Shown here one piece after another: positions 52,065 to 62,552 of a DNA stretch of 64,000 nucleotides (position 1 is its first letter; every line of letters begins with the position of its first letter). The position numbers and the translations under genes are program-made. Below the pieces are notes generated by a model, which was given only the letters and a program-made list of their open reading frames with translations, did no database searches and had not been told where the DNA came from. Source of the stretch: Candidatus Formimonas warabiya (lineage in GTDB: Bacteria > Bacillota > Dehalobacteriia > Dehalobacteriales > Dehalobacteriaceae); the NCBI RefSeq assembly GCF_002777255.1, contig NZ_CP017634.1, positions 3,670,903-3,734,902 of the forward strand, in the 5' to 3' direction.

Positions 52065-52112
52065 AAGCTGAGATAGTAAGGATGATCATCCGATATCTCA
52101 GCTTAGCTTTTT
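52065..52112 (+). terminator. Hairpin terminator downstream of the tautomerase gene
   Basis: AAGCTGAGATA and TATCTCAGCTT pair over 11 bp with an inner GGAT/ATCC stem. A T run (52108-52112) follows on the plus strand. Confidence 0.7.
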
Positions 52113-52149
52113 GTAAGTTTGTTCCCTAGGTTACAGGGTTTTTACTATT

Positions 52150-52740
52150 TTACAGGGTAAATTCATCATTCGGTCTGATAATCTTTCGGTTATTTACGGT
52201 AAATCCCTCTATTTTTGATTCGTCAAACAGCACCTCAGGATCCGTATGAAAAGGTATGGATACAGCAGCTCCGATCAGGGAAGCACATTCGGCAGCCTCG
52301 GCTGCGTCCATGTTGAATTTACCGTCTACCGGAAGGAATGCATAATCCAGAGACAAGCTTTTTAAGTCTCTCATTTCAGGTATTTTTGATGTGTCTCCGG
52401 CATGATACAATTTTTTGCCGTCAACCTCAATGATATACCCGACACATTCCTTCCGCTTGTGATTTTTGTTGGAAGCCGGGAAAGCAGTTATTGTTACTCC
52501 TTTTACTGAGAAAGTCTGATACGCGCCGTTTTTCATGGCATCCCAATTCTGAATGACAACGCAATCACTTTTACGACTGGGAAGATCGATCCGCTTGTGG
52601 TCATAATGCTGGTGGGTAACCAGTATGATATCAGCCGGTTGATCATAACCCTCTCCGACAAACGGATCCACATAGATCACGACCCCGCTATCTGATGTAA
52701 TTCTAATGCTCGAATGTCCTTGGTATAATAATTTAGCCAT
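52150..52740 (-). CDS. UlaG-like MBL-fold metal-dependent hydrolase
   Basis: This 196-residue metallo-beta-lactamase-fold protein is close to the UlaG/UPF0173 group. ITSDSGVVIYVDPFVG is the first beta hairpin, VTHQHYDHKRIDLPS the metal-binding loop, and YHAGDTSKIPEMRDL the conserved HAGDT motif. The substrate is unknown. ATG follows GGGGGTG. It is transcribed alone. Confidence 0.88.
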   Translation of the reverse strand: MAKLLYQGHSSIRITSDSGVVIYVDPFVGEGYDQPADIILVTHQHYDHKRIDLPSRKSDCVVIQNWDAMKNGAYQTFSVKGVTITAFPASNKNHKRKECVGYIIEVDGKKLYHAGDTSKIPEMRDLKSLSLDYAFLPVDGKFNMDAAEAAECASLIGAAVSIPFHTDPEVLFDESKIEGFTVNNRKIIRPNDEFTL

Positions 52741-52906
52741 TTTTACACCCCCTATTCATACATTGATTACAATATATTCCATATTTCCCCTGTTGTAAAT
52801 AGGTTCAAAAGAAGTTAGTTTTAATTCAAAAAAAAAAAAAAAAATTTTTTATTCTAATTACAAGAAAAAATTATAGCTTAGATAGAAATCTTTTAATAAA
52901 ACGCAA

Positions 52907-52950
52907 AGCTCCCGCCCAAGGAAGAAATTGTCCTCCAAACGGCGGGAGCT
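52907..52950 (-). terminator. Terminator of ilvC
   Basis: AGCTCCCGCC and GGCGGGAGCT form a 10-bp GC-rich stem, followed on the minus strand by a U-rich stretch about 45 bases past the ilvC stop codon. Confidence 0.8.
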
Positions 52951-52993
52951 GGAAAGGGATTAAGACAGAAGGGTTTTTACATCGGCCATTCCA

Positions 52994-54001
<1,008 letters not shown>

Positions 54002-54271
54002 CTAATTCAAAAATCAGGATTGACCCTTTGATTATTCTATTAATTTTACATGATTGTAACCGTTTGTGCAAGTTTTTTCCCTTTTTTGATGCCCCTTTTC
54101 CTCTTTTTCCAGCCTAAGACCATATTTCCTGTCATTCGTAAAACTGCTCGAAAATTGCCCGGCTTACCCATGTTTCCTGGATAATTTTTTTGGCCAGGAA
54201 AATAATATGATTATGCTTAAAGGAAATCGATCAGACACTGATCACATATCATTTTTAATGAGCAGGAGATC

Positions 54272-55447
54272 ATGATGGAGAATACGCACAATTTTATTAT
54301 GCCCAGGACCAATTTGATGGGTGTAGGCGCCCTCAAGGACTTGCCCACTCTGCTTCTTTCCTGGAAACTTAAAAAGGCCCTCATTGTTACCGATAAAAAC
54401 ATCATCTCCTTAGGGTATGCGGAAATGATTGAAACAATCTTAAAAAGCTTGTTTATTTCTTATGACATTTTTGACGGCGTGCTGCACCCCAATCCAACCG
54501 TTTCTTTTGTCCAAGATGGGTTGTCCTATTTTCATAAAGGGATCAATATGTTAAAGCGGGATTACGCTTTCATTATCTCTATTGGGGGCGGAACAAATCA
54601 TGATTGTGCCAAAGCGATTGCGATACTGGCAACAAACGGCCGTGCCATTAGCGATTATGAAGGATATAACAAAGTGACCAAACCCGTACTTCCCCAAATT
54701 GCCATTAACACGACAGCCGGATCAGGTTCTGAGGTATCCTCTTTTACAATTATCGCAGATGAATCCAGAAAAGTTAAAATGACCATCGGCGACCCTGAAA
54801 TTACACCTTTTATTTCAGTCAACGATCCCATGTTTATGTCCACGATGCCCAGGGAAGTAACTGCCAGCTCAGGAATAGATGTGGTGGTACACGCCATAGA
54901 ATCTTATATCTCTACAGAGGCCTCACCGATAACAGATCATTTGGCCCTTGGGGCCTTAAAACTGGCCTTTGATTATCTGGACAGGGCGTACAATAACGGC
55001 AATGATCTGGAGGCTAGAGAACAAATGATGTATGCCGCTGCAATGGCTGGAATGGCCTTTAACAATGCCGGTTTAGGACTTACCCATGCGATGGCGCACC
55101 AACTGGGTGGGTTCTATACCGGGCCCCATGGTGTATATAACGGGGTTCTGCTCCCTTATGTCATTGAATTTAATTGCCCATCTGTCCCGGAAGATCGCAT
55201 GATGAAAATAAGTGAAACAATTGGCCAAAAAGCCGGGTCTAAAGGGGAAGCTATGAAAAAAATCCATAAAGCGATCAGAAAACTCTGTACAGAGATCGGC
55301 ATTCCGGAAGGATTGAAACAAATGGGGGTAGCGGAAGGTGTTCTTGAGGAACTTTCTCAAAACGCTTTAAAGGACATTATTACCTTTACGAATCCCAGGC
55401 AGGCTTCCAGGGAGGATATCATAAATATGTTTAAAAATGCCCTCTAA
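54272..55447 (+). CDS. Iron-containing alcohol dehydrogenase
   Basis: This 391-residue group III alcohol dehydrogenase interconverts alcohols and aldehydes with NAD(P)H. SIGGGTNHDCAKAIA binds the nucleotide, NTTAGSGSEVSSFTII follows it, and metal-binding His lie in GLGLTHAMAHQLGGFYTGPHGVYNGVLLP. It is similar in layout to 1,3-propanediol or butanol dehydrogenases. ATG follows AGGAG closely; the adjacent second ATG (54275) may be used. It converges on the membrane-protein gene, overlapping it by four bases. Confidence 0.9.
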   Translation: MMENTHNFIMPRTNLMGVGALKDLPTLLLSWKLKKALIVTDKNIISLGYAEMIETILKSLFISYDIFDGVLHPNPTVSFVQDGLSYFHKGINMLKRDYAFIISIGGGTNHDCAKAIAILATNGRAISDYEGYNKVTKPVLPQIAINTTAGSGSEVSSFTIIADESRKVKMTIGDPEITPFISVNDPMFMSTMPREVTASSGIDVVVHAIESYISTEASPITDHLALGALKLAFDYLDRAYNNGNDLEAREQMMYAAAMAGMAFNNAGLGLTHAMAHQLGGFYTGPHGVYNGVLLPYVIEFNCPSVPEDRMMKISETIGQKAGSKGEAMKKIHKAIRKLCTEIGIPEGLKQMGVAEGVLEELSQNALKDIITFTNPRQASREDIINMFKNAL

Positions 55448-56031
55448 TCCTTATGCCAGTATCTGATTAATCTAATACTTCTCTTCTTTTCTTTCTGTTC
55501 AATTTTTCTGGCCGGCTGGGGTGACAATCTTATCCATGGGCTGCTTTTTTCCTTTTGGAGCTGTCCGTCCTGGGGCTGCCCTTCGATGAAGGCATTCAAT
55601 TTATAAAATCCCCACGTGGCCACACCAAACCATAGCGTAAAACCCAGTATAGGTACAATCATCCTGCTTGGTGTTCCAAAAATGCCCAGATCAATCATCA
55701 GATTATAATACAGTACAGAAGTACCAATTGCAGCGCTAACAAAAATATAGTTCAAGGGCTTTTGTTTGGGCAAAAAATAGAAATATAAAATGAAAAAAAT
55801 TGCCCAGGCAACACTGGCAAAAATGGATATCCCCTTAAAGGCAAAGGGGCCATAATTTATCCAGCTGAACAAACCGGTAATATGGCCGAAGATGTGTACG
55901 ATCACATCCATGATGCCCCCGAAGATAATTCCGTAAATGGATAAGCGGCGGATTTCCGTTTTGGGCACGGTGGCGATCAGGACAAAGGCAAAAATGGCTG
56001 TAAACATCGGATAGATTAGATACTTGGGCAC
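55444..56031 (-). CDS. Membrane protein of unknown function
   Basis: This 195-residue protein has about five or six hydrophobic segments (YPMFTAIFAFVLIATVP, IYGIIFGGIMDVIVHIFGHI, ISIFASVAWAIFFILYFYF and others) and a charged C-terminal tail. No family is recognised. I chose GTG 56031, about 10 bases after AAGGGGAG. The frame extends upstream to 56196, but that part has no good ribosome site and no clear domain. It lies downstream of the polysaccharide deacetylase gene on the same strand. Confidence 0.6.
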   Translation of the reverse strand: MPKYLIYPMFTAIFAFVLIATVPKTEIRRLSIYGIIFGGIMDVIVHIFGHITGLFSWINYGPFAFKGISIFASVAWAIFFILYFYFLPKQKPLNYIFVSAAIGTSVLYYNLMIDLGIFGTPSRMIVPILGFTLWFGVATWGFYKLNAFIEGQPQDGQLQKEKSSPWIRLSPQPARKIEQKEKKRSIRLIRYWHKD

Positions 56032-56210
56032 TATGGCTAATCTCCCCTTATGGCTTTGTAAATGCTCAAAATTACGTTTGATAAGAATAGTTTTAGAATA
56101 ACCTTTTTTCCATCTCCTTATTCTGGCCGTAACAGCCATTAAATTCGAGAAACGAGTGAGTTCAGAGAAGGCCGGGAGGGGTAAGGGATTAGCCACCCTT
56201 AATTAGGCTT

Positions 56211-57800
56211 TTATTTCTGTACGGGCCGCATGGGATCTGTTACTGATTCAGTATCAAAGAAATTCCTCAGCCTGTCGCGCTGGTAGTAAAAAGCCAGGCC
56301 GTCGATATGTCTGCGGTCCATCATGGCATAAGCGGGCGTGCTCTTTAGATATTCTGTAGGACCTACGGAACAGAGCACTTGAAAGCCCGAATCCAGTAAG
56401 TACCGGAACTTGGCATCCCCGGGCAGCACCTTGCTGCCAAAAGGATAGATGTAGATGTTGGTGGCACCGGTCAATGATTCTACTTCTTCTTTCCAGCGCA
56501 AAGTGTCCCGGACAAAAATTTTATAACTTACTTTGGCAGCATCCAGATGACCATAGCCATGGGAGGCAAAGGACCATCCCGTCTCCTTTAGGTGCCGAAT
56601 CACCGGGAGTACCTCCTTTTTTTCCTGCTCCGCACTAGGAGAACCGTCTTGGGTCCGGTAGCCCAGCACCCCTTGGTATCCGGTCAAGGCAATGATCCCT
56701 TTTTCCCCTTGCCAGGAAAAATCCGGATGCTTCTCGACAAATTGATCCAGAATAGGTATGATCTCAAGATCACGGCTGATTACTTTCTCTCCTTGAGGAG
56801 TAAAGGATAACACGGCAATATTACCCTTGCCGTCCAGGATTAATTTATGGGCATTGCCGTTTTTAAGCATATATTCATAATAGTTCAAGTCGTCGATGGA
56901 AATAATGAGAGGTTTTTTGCCCGGTGGTAAGTATAGCTTCTTTTTTACCAAAACCGGCTTCCCCTTTTCTTCACTCTTCGCAAAGACAGTATCCAGGCCG
57001 ATTAGCAGGTAGTTGTTTTTGTACAGGGCATCAAGGATTCTGTTAAACTCATGGACGGTAATAAAATAATCTTCGTACCCTTGCGCAAGATTGTCTTCAT
57101 CAAAAGCCAGTTCCGGGTAAACGATCAAAGGATGAAAAAAGAGATGGGGAATTGGTCCGTCATATGGGACCAACTGCCCGGCCTCTTTCCAGCACTGGGT
57201 TAGTCGGGAAGTTAACAGCGGATCTCCGGGATAAGTCTGCAAAGCCTCATCCAACACTTGTTCGGCTTCATCATAAGCATACTGACGGCGCAGCATTTCT
57301 GCCCGGGCCAAATATTGATATTTAGCCAGTTCCGTGGTCTTGCCTGTGATACTCTGCAAGACGCCTAGCTCCTCGGCCAACATGGAATAGGTGATTTTCT
57401 GATCCCAATAGAGGTTGGTAACTTTAGTCAGTTCAGCATCCAATAGGGGGGAAAATTGCTCGGGAAATTGCTTTAAACCTTGAATTTTGGCGGGAGATAC
57501 CGGATCACCCTTTAATGCCTGACTGAAGACAGCCTCCATTTGGCCGGCCAAAGCCTCCGTGATGTGGTTTGCTGCTTGTTCACTGTAAGTGCCACCGTAC
57601 TTTTTCAAGCCTTCAAAGACCCCTCTGGCTTCCTGGTATTTTTCCGCCTGCAGCATGTTTTCCAGCAGATCCACTTGGTGGCGGGCCTGCATCGTATTAC
57701 TCAGTATCCATATGCCTATCCCCGTCAACAGAAGTAATACCAAGCCTCCGGCACGGAAAGAAATATGCTTTACTTTTAGGCTATCAATCTTGATCTCCAC
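56211..57800 (-). CDS. Membrane-anchored polysaccharide deacetylase (NodB-like) with helical repeats
   Basis: This 529-residue protein has one N-terminal membrane helix (FRAGGLVLLLLTGIGIWIL). A TPR-like helical region (about 40-215) with two or three repeats follows, then a NodB-type domain (from about 290). The catalytic Asp lies in ISIDDLNYYEYML and the metal His pair in ASHGYGHLD. A second domain core follows with IYIYPFGSKV. Such enzymes remove acetyl groups from cell-surface sugars. GTG 57800 is about 9 bases after AAAGG; ATG 57809 lies on top of that site. Confidence 0.85.
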   Translation of the reverse strand: MEIKIDSLKVKHISFRAGGLVLLLLTGIGIWILSNTMQARHQVDLLENMLQAEKYQEARGVFEGLKKYGGTYSEQAANHITEALAGQMEAVFSQALKGDPVSPAKIQGLKQFPEQFSPLLDAELTKVTNLYWDQKITYSMLAEELGVLQSITGKTTELAKYQYLARAEMLRRQYAYDEAEQVLDEALQTYPGDPLLTSRLTQCWKEAGQLVPYDGPIPHLFFHPLIVYPELAFDEDNLAQGYEDYFITVHEFNRILDALYKNNYLLIGLDTVFAKSEEKGKPVLVKKKLYLPPGKKPLIISIDDLNYYEYMLKNGNAHKLILDGKGNIAVLSFTPQGEKVISRDLEIIPILDQFVEKHPDFSWQGEKGIIALTGYQGVLGYRTQDGSPSAEQEKKEVLPVIRHLKETGWSFASHGYGHLDAAKVSYKIFVRDTLRWKEEVESLTGATNIYIYPFGSKVLPGDAKFRYLLDSGFQVLCSVGPTEYLKSTPAYAMMDRRHIDGLAFYYQRDRLRNFFDTESVTDPMRPVQK

Positions 57801-57928
57801 GCCCAACATCCTTTCCGGAAAACAAAATCTGACACAAACATGTTAAATATCTCTTATTTTTCTTCTCACTAGACGAAAAAGTCCAACCTTTTTGTTCCGG
57901 AAAAAGAGATGCTTTGTAAAATATTTTA

Positions 57929-57959
57929 AGTGAGTCAGGGGACGGTTCTCTGACTCACT
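57929..57959. repeat. Short inverted repeat, GGGGACGG family
   Basis: AGTGAGTCAG and CTGACTCACT pair perfectly around the core GGGACGGTTCT. The core matches the palindrome at 43728 and the repeat at 4468. Confidence 0.6.
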
Positions 57960-58142
57960 GACTTCGTTGAATAATTAAACATATTGATTTTTTTCTTCTA
58001 TCGGGATAGATAAAAGCAAATACCATTATGTTCCCGACAATCTTACCTTTGGAAAAATATTTTCTTACTATTTTTGACACGTTTGAAGTTAATTAGCATC
58101 ACTTAACATATGTTAGTTTCCTGACCTGATACCAAGATTAAG

Positions 58143-58198
58143 ATGCAAAAATCCCGTAATATTTTCTCGATCTAAAAATATTACAGGGATTTTTGCAT
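58143..58198. terminator. Long bidirectional terminator-like hairpin
   Basis: ATGCAAAAATCCC and GGGATTTTTGCAT pair, extended inward by TAATATTTT/AAAAATATTA. It lies between the deacetylase and NCS1 transcription units. There is no separate U tail, but the arms themselves carry A/T runs. Confidence 0.55.
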
Positions 58199-58372
58199 TT
58201 GCTTTTCACTTTTAACACTTTCCCTAGCTTCATCATCTATCACGAAAATAGCACTAAGTAGGAAACGAAAATCTCGAAAATTAGGCCTACCATCCCTTGA
58301 CTTACATTATTAACGTCTATGTACGAACTATTTTAATCCGAAAAATTAATGATGACTTTCGCAGCAGTCTGA

Positions 58373-58402
58373 GAAGAGGTAACCTTTACTGGTTACCTCT
58401 TC
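58373..58402. terminator. Perfect hairpin downstream of the NCS1 permease gene
   Basis: GAAGAGGTAACC and GGTTACCTCTTC pair exactly around a 6-base loop, 58 bases past the permease stop. No U tract follows, so termination is only probable. Confidence 0.5.
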
Positions 58403-58459
58403 ATATTTCAAAATTTGGATATATACTTAGGGGAGTTCTTATCTTTGATTTCATTTCGC

Positions 58460-59938
58460 TTATTGCATCGGGTTTGCTGGCTGAGAATGATGATAGCTAT
58501 TCTTTCCATCAAGCCCATTAAAATCTCCATGTAGATCTTTTCTTAAATACTGATTAACCCATTTAAATCTGCTCAGCACAACATAAATACCCCCACTTAC
58601 AATCATCGCTAATCCAGTTGCAGTAGTAAAATAAAATATTCCGCTTTTGGGTACGGTAGCAATAGGATCATAGACTGAATAATAGCATACCATCCCAGCA
58701 AAAAAAGCTATTAATGCTGGAATATTAAAACCTGCAGTATAGTTATATGCTTCTGAACCCTGACTTCGATAAAGTGACCTTAATGAAAACTTTTGTTTTC
58801 TTAAAATAAAAAAGTCTACAATGATTAACGCAATCGCTGGTCCGCTAATAGCACCTACAAGGGCAAGAAAGGTCGTATAATATTTCCAAACTAACGGCCA
58901 AAAAACTAAAAGAATGCAGTAAAGGGACCAAAAAGTGGCAACTTTTTTGTAATCCCAGTCGGGTTTCAATACTTTTGTACTAACAGTAAGAGTATACGTA
59001 GCAACTGCTTGTGTCGTAACATTTGCTACACAGATAAAAACTAGAGATAATAATCCTAATTTAGGTCCCCCGAGTTTCACTAACCACTCAGTAGGGTCCG
59101 TACTTGCCGTCCCGGTAACTTGCGACATCGCCATCCCGGTTAACGCACCAATAATAATAAATACCCCCATCACTGTAGCGCAAGCGAAAACATGGGCCCA
59201 ATAACTTTTTCTTTCCGTTTTTACTAGTCTTGGAATACCCCCCATATTGGGATACCAGGCAATTACAAAAGCGATGTTCCATTCTAAAATCAGCATATAT
59301 GTTTCCCATCTATTACCATAATTACCAGCATTTATTGGCTTCATCGCAAGAATTTCCATCAATGAATATTGGCTAAAAACCAGGAAAACAATAATTAATC
59401 CAACGAGCATTAAACTTGGCACCATAATATATGTAGAAGTCTTTACAGCAACCGGCCCTTTAATCGCTATCCACCAACCGAAAAGAATACATGTCGTAGC
59501 AATCCAGGGGTTCCACGATGTGGCCAAATTAATACCTCCCGCTTTAAACAATAGGATAATGGCATTGCCGTACATAATAGCATCAATTGCCTCGTATCCC
59601 CAAGTAGCGGAAAAAATTAGGAGCCACACCACAATTAGACCCCTATAGCCGAATACCGCTCTTTGGTAGAACCATAAGTCTATGCCATACCTATTTGTAG
59701 CAATAATGCTTAAACACAGAATTAATCCAGCCAGTGTTGCCCCAAAAATAGTACAAAAAATAATTTCTTTTATGCCAGCTATTGTTGCTATATAACCGCC
59801 CTGAACATAGCACCACGTTGCGATGGCGAATCCACTCATGATTAATAAAGTATCCCAAAAACCATAAATCCTTTCTTTCGGCAGTATCGGGATTGTCCCA
59901 TAATACACTTCTTCATTTACTCTGCTTTCGGTGTCCAC
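58460..59938 (-). CDS. NCS1-family nucleobase/hydantoin-type cation symporter
   Basis: This 492-residue permease has about twelve membrane segments and belongs to NCS1 (cytosine, purine, allantoin, hydantoin transporters). Family features are GFWDTLLIMSGFAIATWCYVQGG, the WGYEAIDAIMYG and MVPSLMLVG segments and WYPNMGGIPRLVK. The substrate is probably a small N-containing ring or amide, given the hydrolases upstream. GTG 59938 follows AAAGGAGGGG. It lies 49 bases after a 57-residue membrane-protein gene. Confidence 0.88.
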   Translation of the reverse strand: MDTESRVNEEVYYGTIPILPKERIYGFWDTLLIMSGFAIATWCYVQGGYIATIAGIKEIIFCTIFGATLAGLILCLSIIATNRYGIDLWFYQRAVFGYRGLIVVWLLIFSATWGYEAIDAIMYGNAIILLFKAGGINLATSWNPWIATTCILFGWWIAIKGPVAVKTSTYIMVPSLMLVGLIIVFLVFSQYSLMEILAMKPINAGNYGNRWETYMLILEWNIAFVIAWYPNMGGIPRLVKTERKSYWAHVFACATVMGVFIIIGALTGMAMSQVTGTASTDPTEWLVKLGGPKLGLLSLVFICVANVTTQAVATYTLTVSTKVLKPDWDYKKVATFWSLYCILLVFWPLVWKYYTTFLALVGAISGPAIALIIVDFFILRKQKFSLRSLYRSQGSEAYNYTAGFNIPALIAFFAGMVCYYSVYDPIATVPKSGIFYFTTATGLAMIVSGGIYVVLSRFKWVNQYLRKDLHGDFNGLDGKNSYHHSQPANPMQ

Positions 59939-59987
59939 TGAAAATTCCCCTCCTTTAATATATCTACTAAAGATACTACTTCACTTT

Positions 59988-60161
59988 TTAATAGAGCCCC
60001 AGAATAATTCCGATCATACAAATAATCGAGGCCCCAAGTATGATTTGATAATCCCTATTAGTTAGCCTTGGTATTGGCTGAAATTCAGGGGATTCCATTA
60101 ATTGAATCCTCTGGTCAATCTCCTCCTGAATCTTAGATGCTGTCTCACTTTTTGCAGACAT
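59988..60161 (-). CDS. 57-residue single-pass membrane protein of the NCS1 operon
   Basis: The frame is intact, begins at an ATG 6 bases after GGAGGG, and encodes a polar, acidic N-terminal half (EEIDQRIQLMESPEF) followed by one membrane helix (IILGASIICMIGIILGLY) at the very C-terminus. No family is recognised. It lies directly upstream of the NCS1 permease, so it may be a small transporter partner. The clear ribosome site, good start and tight spacing support a real gene. Confidence 0.7.
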   Translation of the reverse strand: MSAKSETASKIQEEIDQRIQLMESPEFQPIPRLTNRDYQIILGASIICMIGIILGLY

Positions 60162-60413
60162 CCGGTTTACCCTCCTTATATTATCGTAGTGAGATGTTAC
60201 TTATTATTTTCCTTTGCTACTTTACAGTACCTATGTGCATCTAATCTTAGGCTGAATATTAAGTTAACAAATGTTGGAAGGGATCAAAGGTGAGGTAATA
60301 TTGGGAATAGTATTCAGCATGGGAAAATTTCGGGAAAATGGTTGGAAACTAAAATTTGTCCTCTCTTAAAAGTAATTCCTATCATAATTTAAAAAATACT
60401 GTCTTAAATGCTT

Positions 60414-61076
60414 TTATTTTAACTTGCTAAAGACCTGCGTCATTGTATCAGGTGTATATGTGAATGCACCAGGGGATTGCCATTCCCAAACGGAATATGG
60501 TTTATCCTCGAGAGCTTTAACTAATTCTGAAGCCTTTATTATTTTGCTTTGGTAAATCCAGTTAGCCATATTGATGATACTAGCCTGATGCAATGCATGT
60601 TCCGTTGCCCCGCAGCAATCCTCAATAATTGTTATCAGATAGTCCCTGTAAAAGGCGTCATAGGCAGTTAACATTACACAGCAATCAGTAGTTACTCCGC
60701 ACATTATTAAATGTTCAATTCCCAGACGCCGTAAAATAATTTCCGTTTCCGTATTAAAGAAAGCACTCCACCGGTGTTTATTAATTACAATATCCTTTTC
60801 AGCCGGTTTGATCGCAGAAACAATTTCCAGGCCTGCTGAACCTTCCATATAAGGATAGCCCTCAGGTAATCGTGGCTCTCCTCTAGATGTATCAATACCG
60901 CTTTTGCTATGGTATTGTCTCGTATAAATCACCGGTATACCCATATTCCTGCACCCGGTCAAGACTGGTTGTACATTTTTTACAATTTGGGGCATATTGG
61001 GAACACCATAGTATTCATTCGGCCAGCTTACCATCTGTAGGTCTATTACTAATAAAGCAGCATGAGAAAAATTCAT
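60414..61076 (-). CDS. Isochorismatase-family cysteine hydrolase
   Basis: This 220-residue hydrolase has the family triad: Asp12 (LLVIDLQ), Lys100 (INKHRW) and Cys133 (GVTTDCCVML), preceded by the cis-peptide region GVTT. Members include N-carbamoylsarcosine amidase, nicotinamidase and ureidoacrylate hydrolase. With an NCS1 permease nearby, hydrolysis of an amide or ureide is plausible. ATG 61076 follows AAAAGGAGG. It lies 118 bases downstream of the C45 acyltransferase gene. Confidence 0.85.
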   Translation of the reverse strand: MNFSHAALLVIDLQMVSWPNEYYGVPNMPQIVKNVQPVLTGCRNMGIPVIYTRQYHSKSGIDTSRGEPRLPEGYPYMEGSAGLEIVSAIKPAEKDIVINKHRWSAFFNTETEIILRRLGIEHLIMCGVTTDCCVMLTAYDAFYRDYLITIIEDCCGATEHALHQASIINMANWIYQSKIIKASELVKALEDKPYSVWEWQSPGAFTYTPDTMTQVFSKLK

Positions 61077-61194
61077 GATTAACCTCCTTTTCAAATTGAA
61101 ACATATTTTTATTTTTCTTTATAATGATACCTTTATGATTTGAACACCCCCTGTCTTAGACCACTTTTCCCGAAACTGTTTATCAACAATTAAA

Positions 61195-62268
61195 TTATGA
61201 TTTGTGTTCTAAATGATATTCATCAAAACCCACTTCACATGGCCTACCGTTACTGGCAAGCATTAAACCGTCTTTCGGTGAATAAATAATCGATGATTGA
61301 GTCTGCCACGGGCTATTTGGACTATAATGCCTACAAATACTTCCTGGATAATTAACATGGTCACACATTAGTTTTTTACAGACATTTAGATCTATTGAAC
61401 CTTTGTATTGTTCTAACAATTGACGCATTCTACCGCTCCGAACCAGGGTGTCGGGAACGATGTTAGGCAAATATTCTTCATATCCAAGAAGGCTGGATGC
61501 TTCATAATGGTTTGCATGAGAAAAGACATCGTGAACATAGGAGACAGCGTACTTTTGGGCTGTTGCTTCTACATTTACAGCAGCCTCAGGGCATGCAATT
61601 AAATAATTCAATCCGTTAGCTCTATAAGCACTGATTACCATTCCTATCGCACCGGATAGGTTGTTTTGCTGCAATACTTTCCTTCCGATAAAATTTACAG
61701 GCACCCCTATTCTTGTGTCAGTTGGTTTTAAGCTGTTCCATACAAACGCAATGCCTGAATCATTTAACCCAGAACCCCCAATTAGCCCGGGATGGATCAA
61801 ACCAATGATTTCCTTATCATGATCCGTTGGCTTACTGTGAAAAATATATGGCATGTACCAACTATCCATGTCCCAGCCTTGCCCAATGAACGTTGATCCA
61901 GAAAATGTGCCTGTTCCCGTTGCCGCAAAGGATGTACAACCCTTTAGCCCTTTTGCTACCACATCAGGACTATAGCTGCTCACTTCATCGTAACAATTCA
62001 AAAAAAATACTTTTTCAAAGTCGATATCTGCCCCTTGGGCAATCCCTTCGATCTCCTTAATAAGTTCCGGGGCAAATTTTTGTGCATAAGGAAGGTGCAT
62101 TTTTGCATATTCAAGCAGATCTTTCTCCCTAGGAGGATTAGGGCCTTCTTGTGCAACTTTTATCCATGTCTCATAAAATTCATGAATTTCCTTCTGAAGT
62201 AACTGGCCATGCTGAAAACCTCTCTCTGCAAAACTGCCTATTAGTTCAATTATTTTCATCTTTACCAT
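61195..62268 (-). CDS. C45-family peptidase / acyltransferase (Ntn-hydrolase, linear amide C-N hydrolase)
   Basis: This 357-residue protein belongs to the C45 family (acyl-CoA:6-aminopenicillanate acyltransferase-like). The probable catalytic Cys is Cys111 in the KGCTSFAATGTGT motif, which would become N-terminal after autocleavage. GQGWDMDSW and GLNDSGIAFVWNSLKP are typical of this fold. It would cleave or form a linear amide bond. ATG follows GGGAGG. It lies at the head of a leftward group with the isochorismatase-type hydrolase and NCS1 permease, divergent from a GbsR/MarR-type regulator, with a perfect palindrome in the gap. Confidence 0.87.
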   Translation of the reverse strand: MVKMKIIELIGSFAERGFQHGQLLQKEIHEFYETWIKVAQEGPNPPREKDLLEYAKMHLPYAQKFAPELIKEIEGIAQGADIDFEKVFFLNCYDEVSSYSPDVVAKGLKGCTSFAATGTGTFSGSTFIGQGWDMDSWYMPYIFHSKPTDHDKEIIGLIHPGLIGGSGLNDSGIAFVWNSLKPTDTRIGVPVNFIGRKVLQQNNLSGAIGMVISAYRANGLNYLIACPEAAVNVEATAQKYAVSYVHDVFSHANHYEASSLLGYEEYLPNIVPDTLVRSGRMRQLLEQYKGSIDLNVCKKLMCDHVNYPGSICRHYSPNSPWQTQSSIIYSPKDGLMLASNGRPCEVGFDEYHLEHKS

Positions 62269-62291
62269 TTAATAAATCCTCCCAGAAACAA

Positions 62292-62337
62292 ATTATATTA
62301 AGTTTGTACAGTTTGAACTGTACAAACTTAATATAAT
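62292..62337. promoter_or_regulatory. 46-bp perfect palindrome, likely operator
   Basis: Two 22-bp arms are perfectly complementary around a TG centre. The core is TTTGTACAGTT-TG-AACTGTACAAA. It lies 24 bases upstream of the C45 gene and in the gap to the GbsR/MarR regulator. A shorter site AGTACAATTTGTACT occurs at 62505-62519. Both are probable operators for the regulator. Confidence 0.72.
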
Positions 62338-62504
62338 ACACTTTTTTCTACATCTCAAATTCCGGATTTAGACAAATACTTAATAAAATGCATGATTTAT
62401 ATTTATTTTTACGCTAAATGCTCCTACTATTACCCGATCTCTTATATTTATAGCCGTTTTCATGGGATACTAATCCCTGTTACTTTACAGTGATAGAAGA
62501 CTTT

Positions 62505-62519
62505 AGTACAATTTGTACT
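62505..62519. promoter_or_regulatory. Second operator-like palindrome before the GbsR/MarR gene
   Basis: AGTACAA-T-TTGTACT is a 7-bp perfect inverted repeat and carries the same TTGTAC half-site as the 46-bp palindrome. It lies 33 bases upstream of the regulator ATG, which suggests autoregulation. Confidence 0.55.
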
Positions 62520-62552
62520 GTAGAATCTTTTTCAAAAAATGGAGGATAATTG

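Larger units (their letters stand above)
57810..58459. other. Intergenic region of about 650 bases with three hairpins
   Basis: No gene is convincing. The region holds an inverted repeat of the GGGGACGG family (57929-57959), a long AT-rich hairpin (58143-58198) and a perfect 12-bp hairpin (58373-58402). The rest is AT-rich and featureless. Confidence 0.6.

Noticed and set aside
52826-52850. Poly-A/T stretch as a functional site
   Set aside because: A simple A-run followed by T-run; no promoter or hairpin of note accompanies it.
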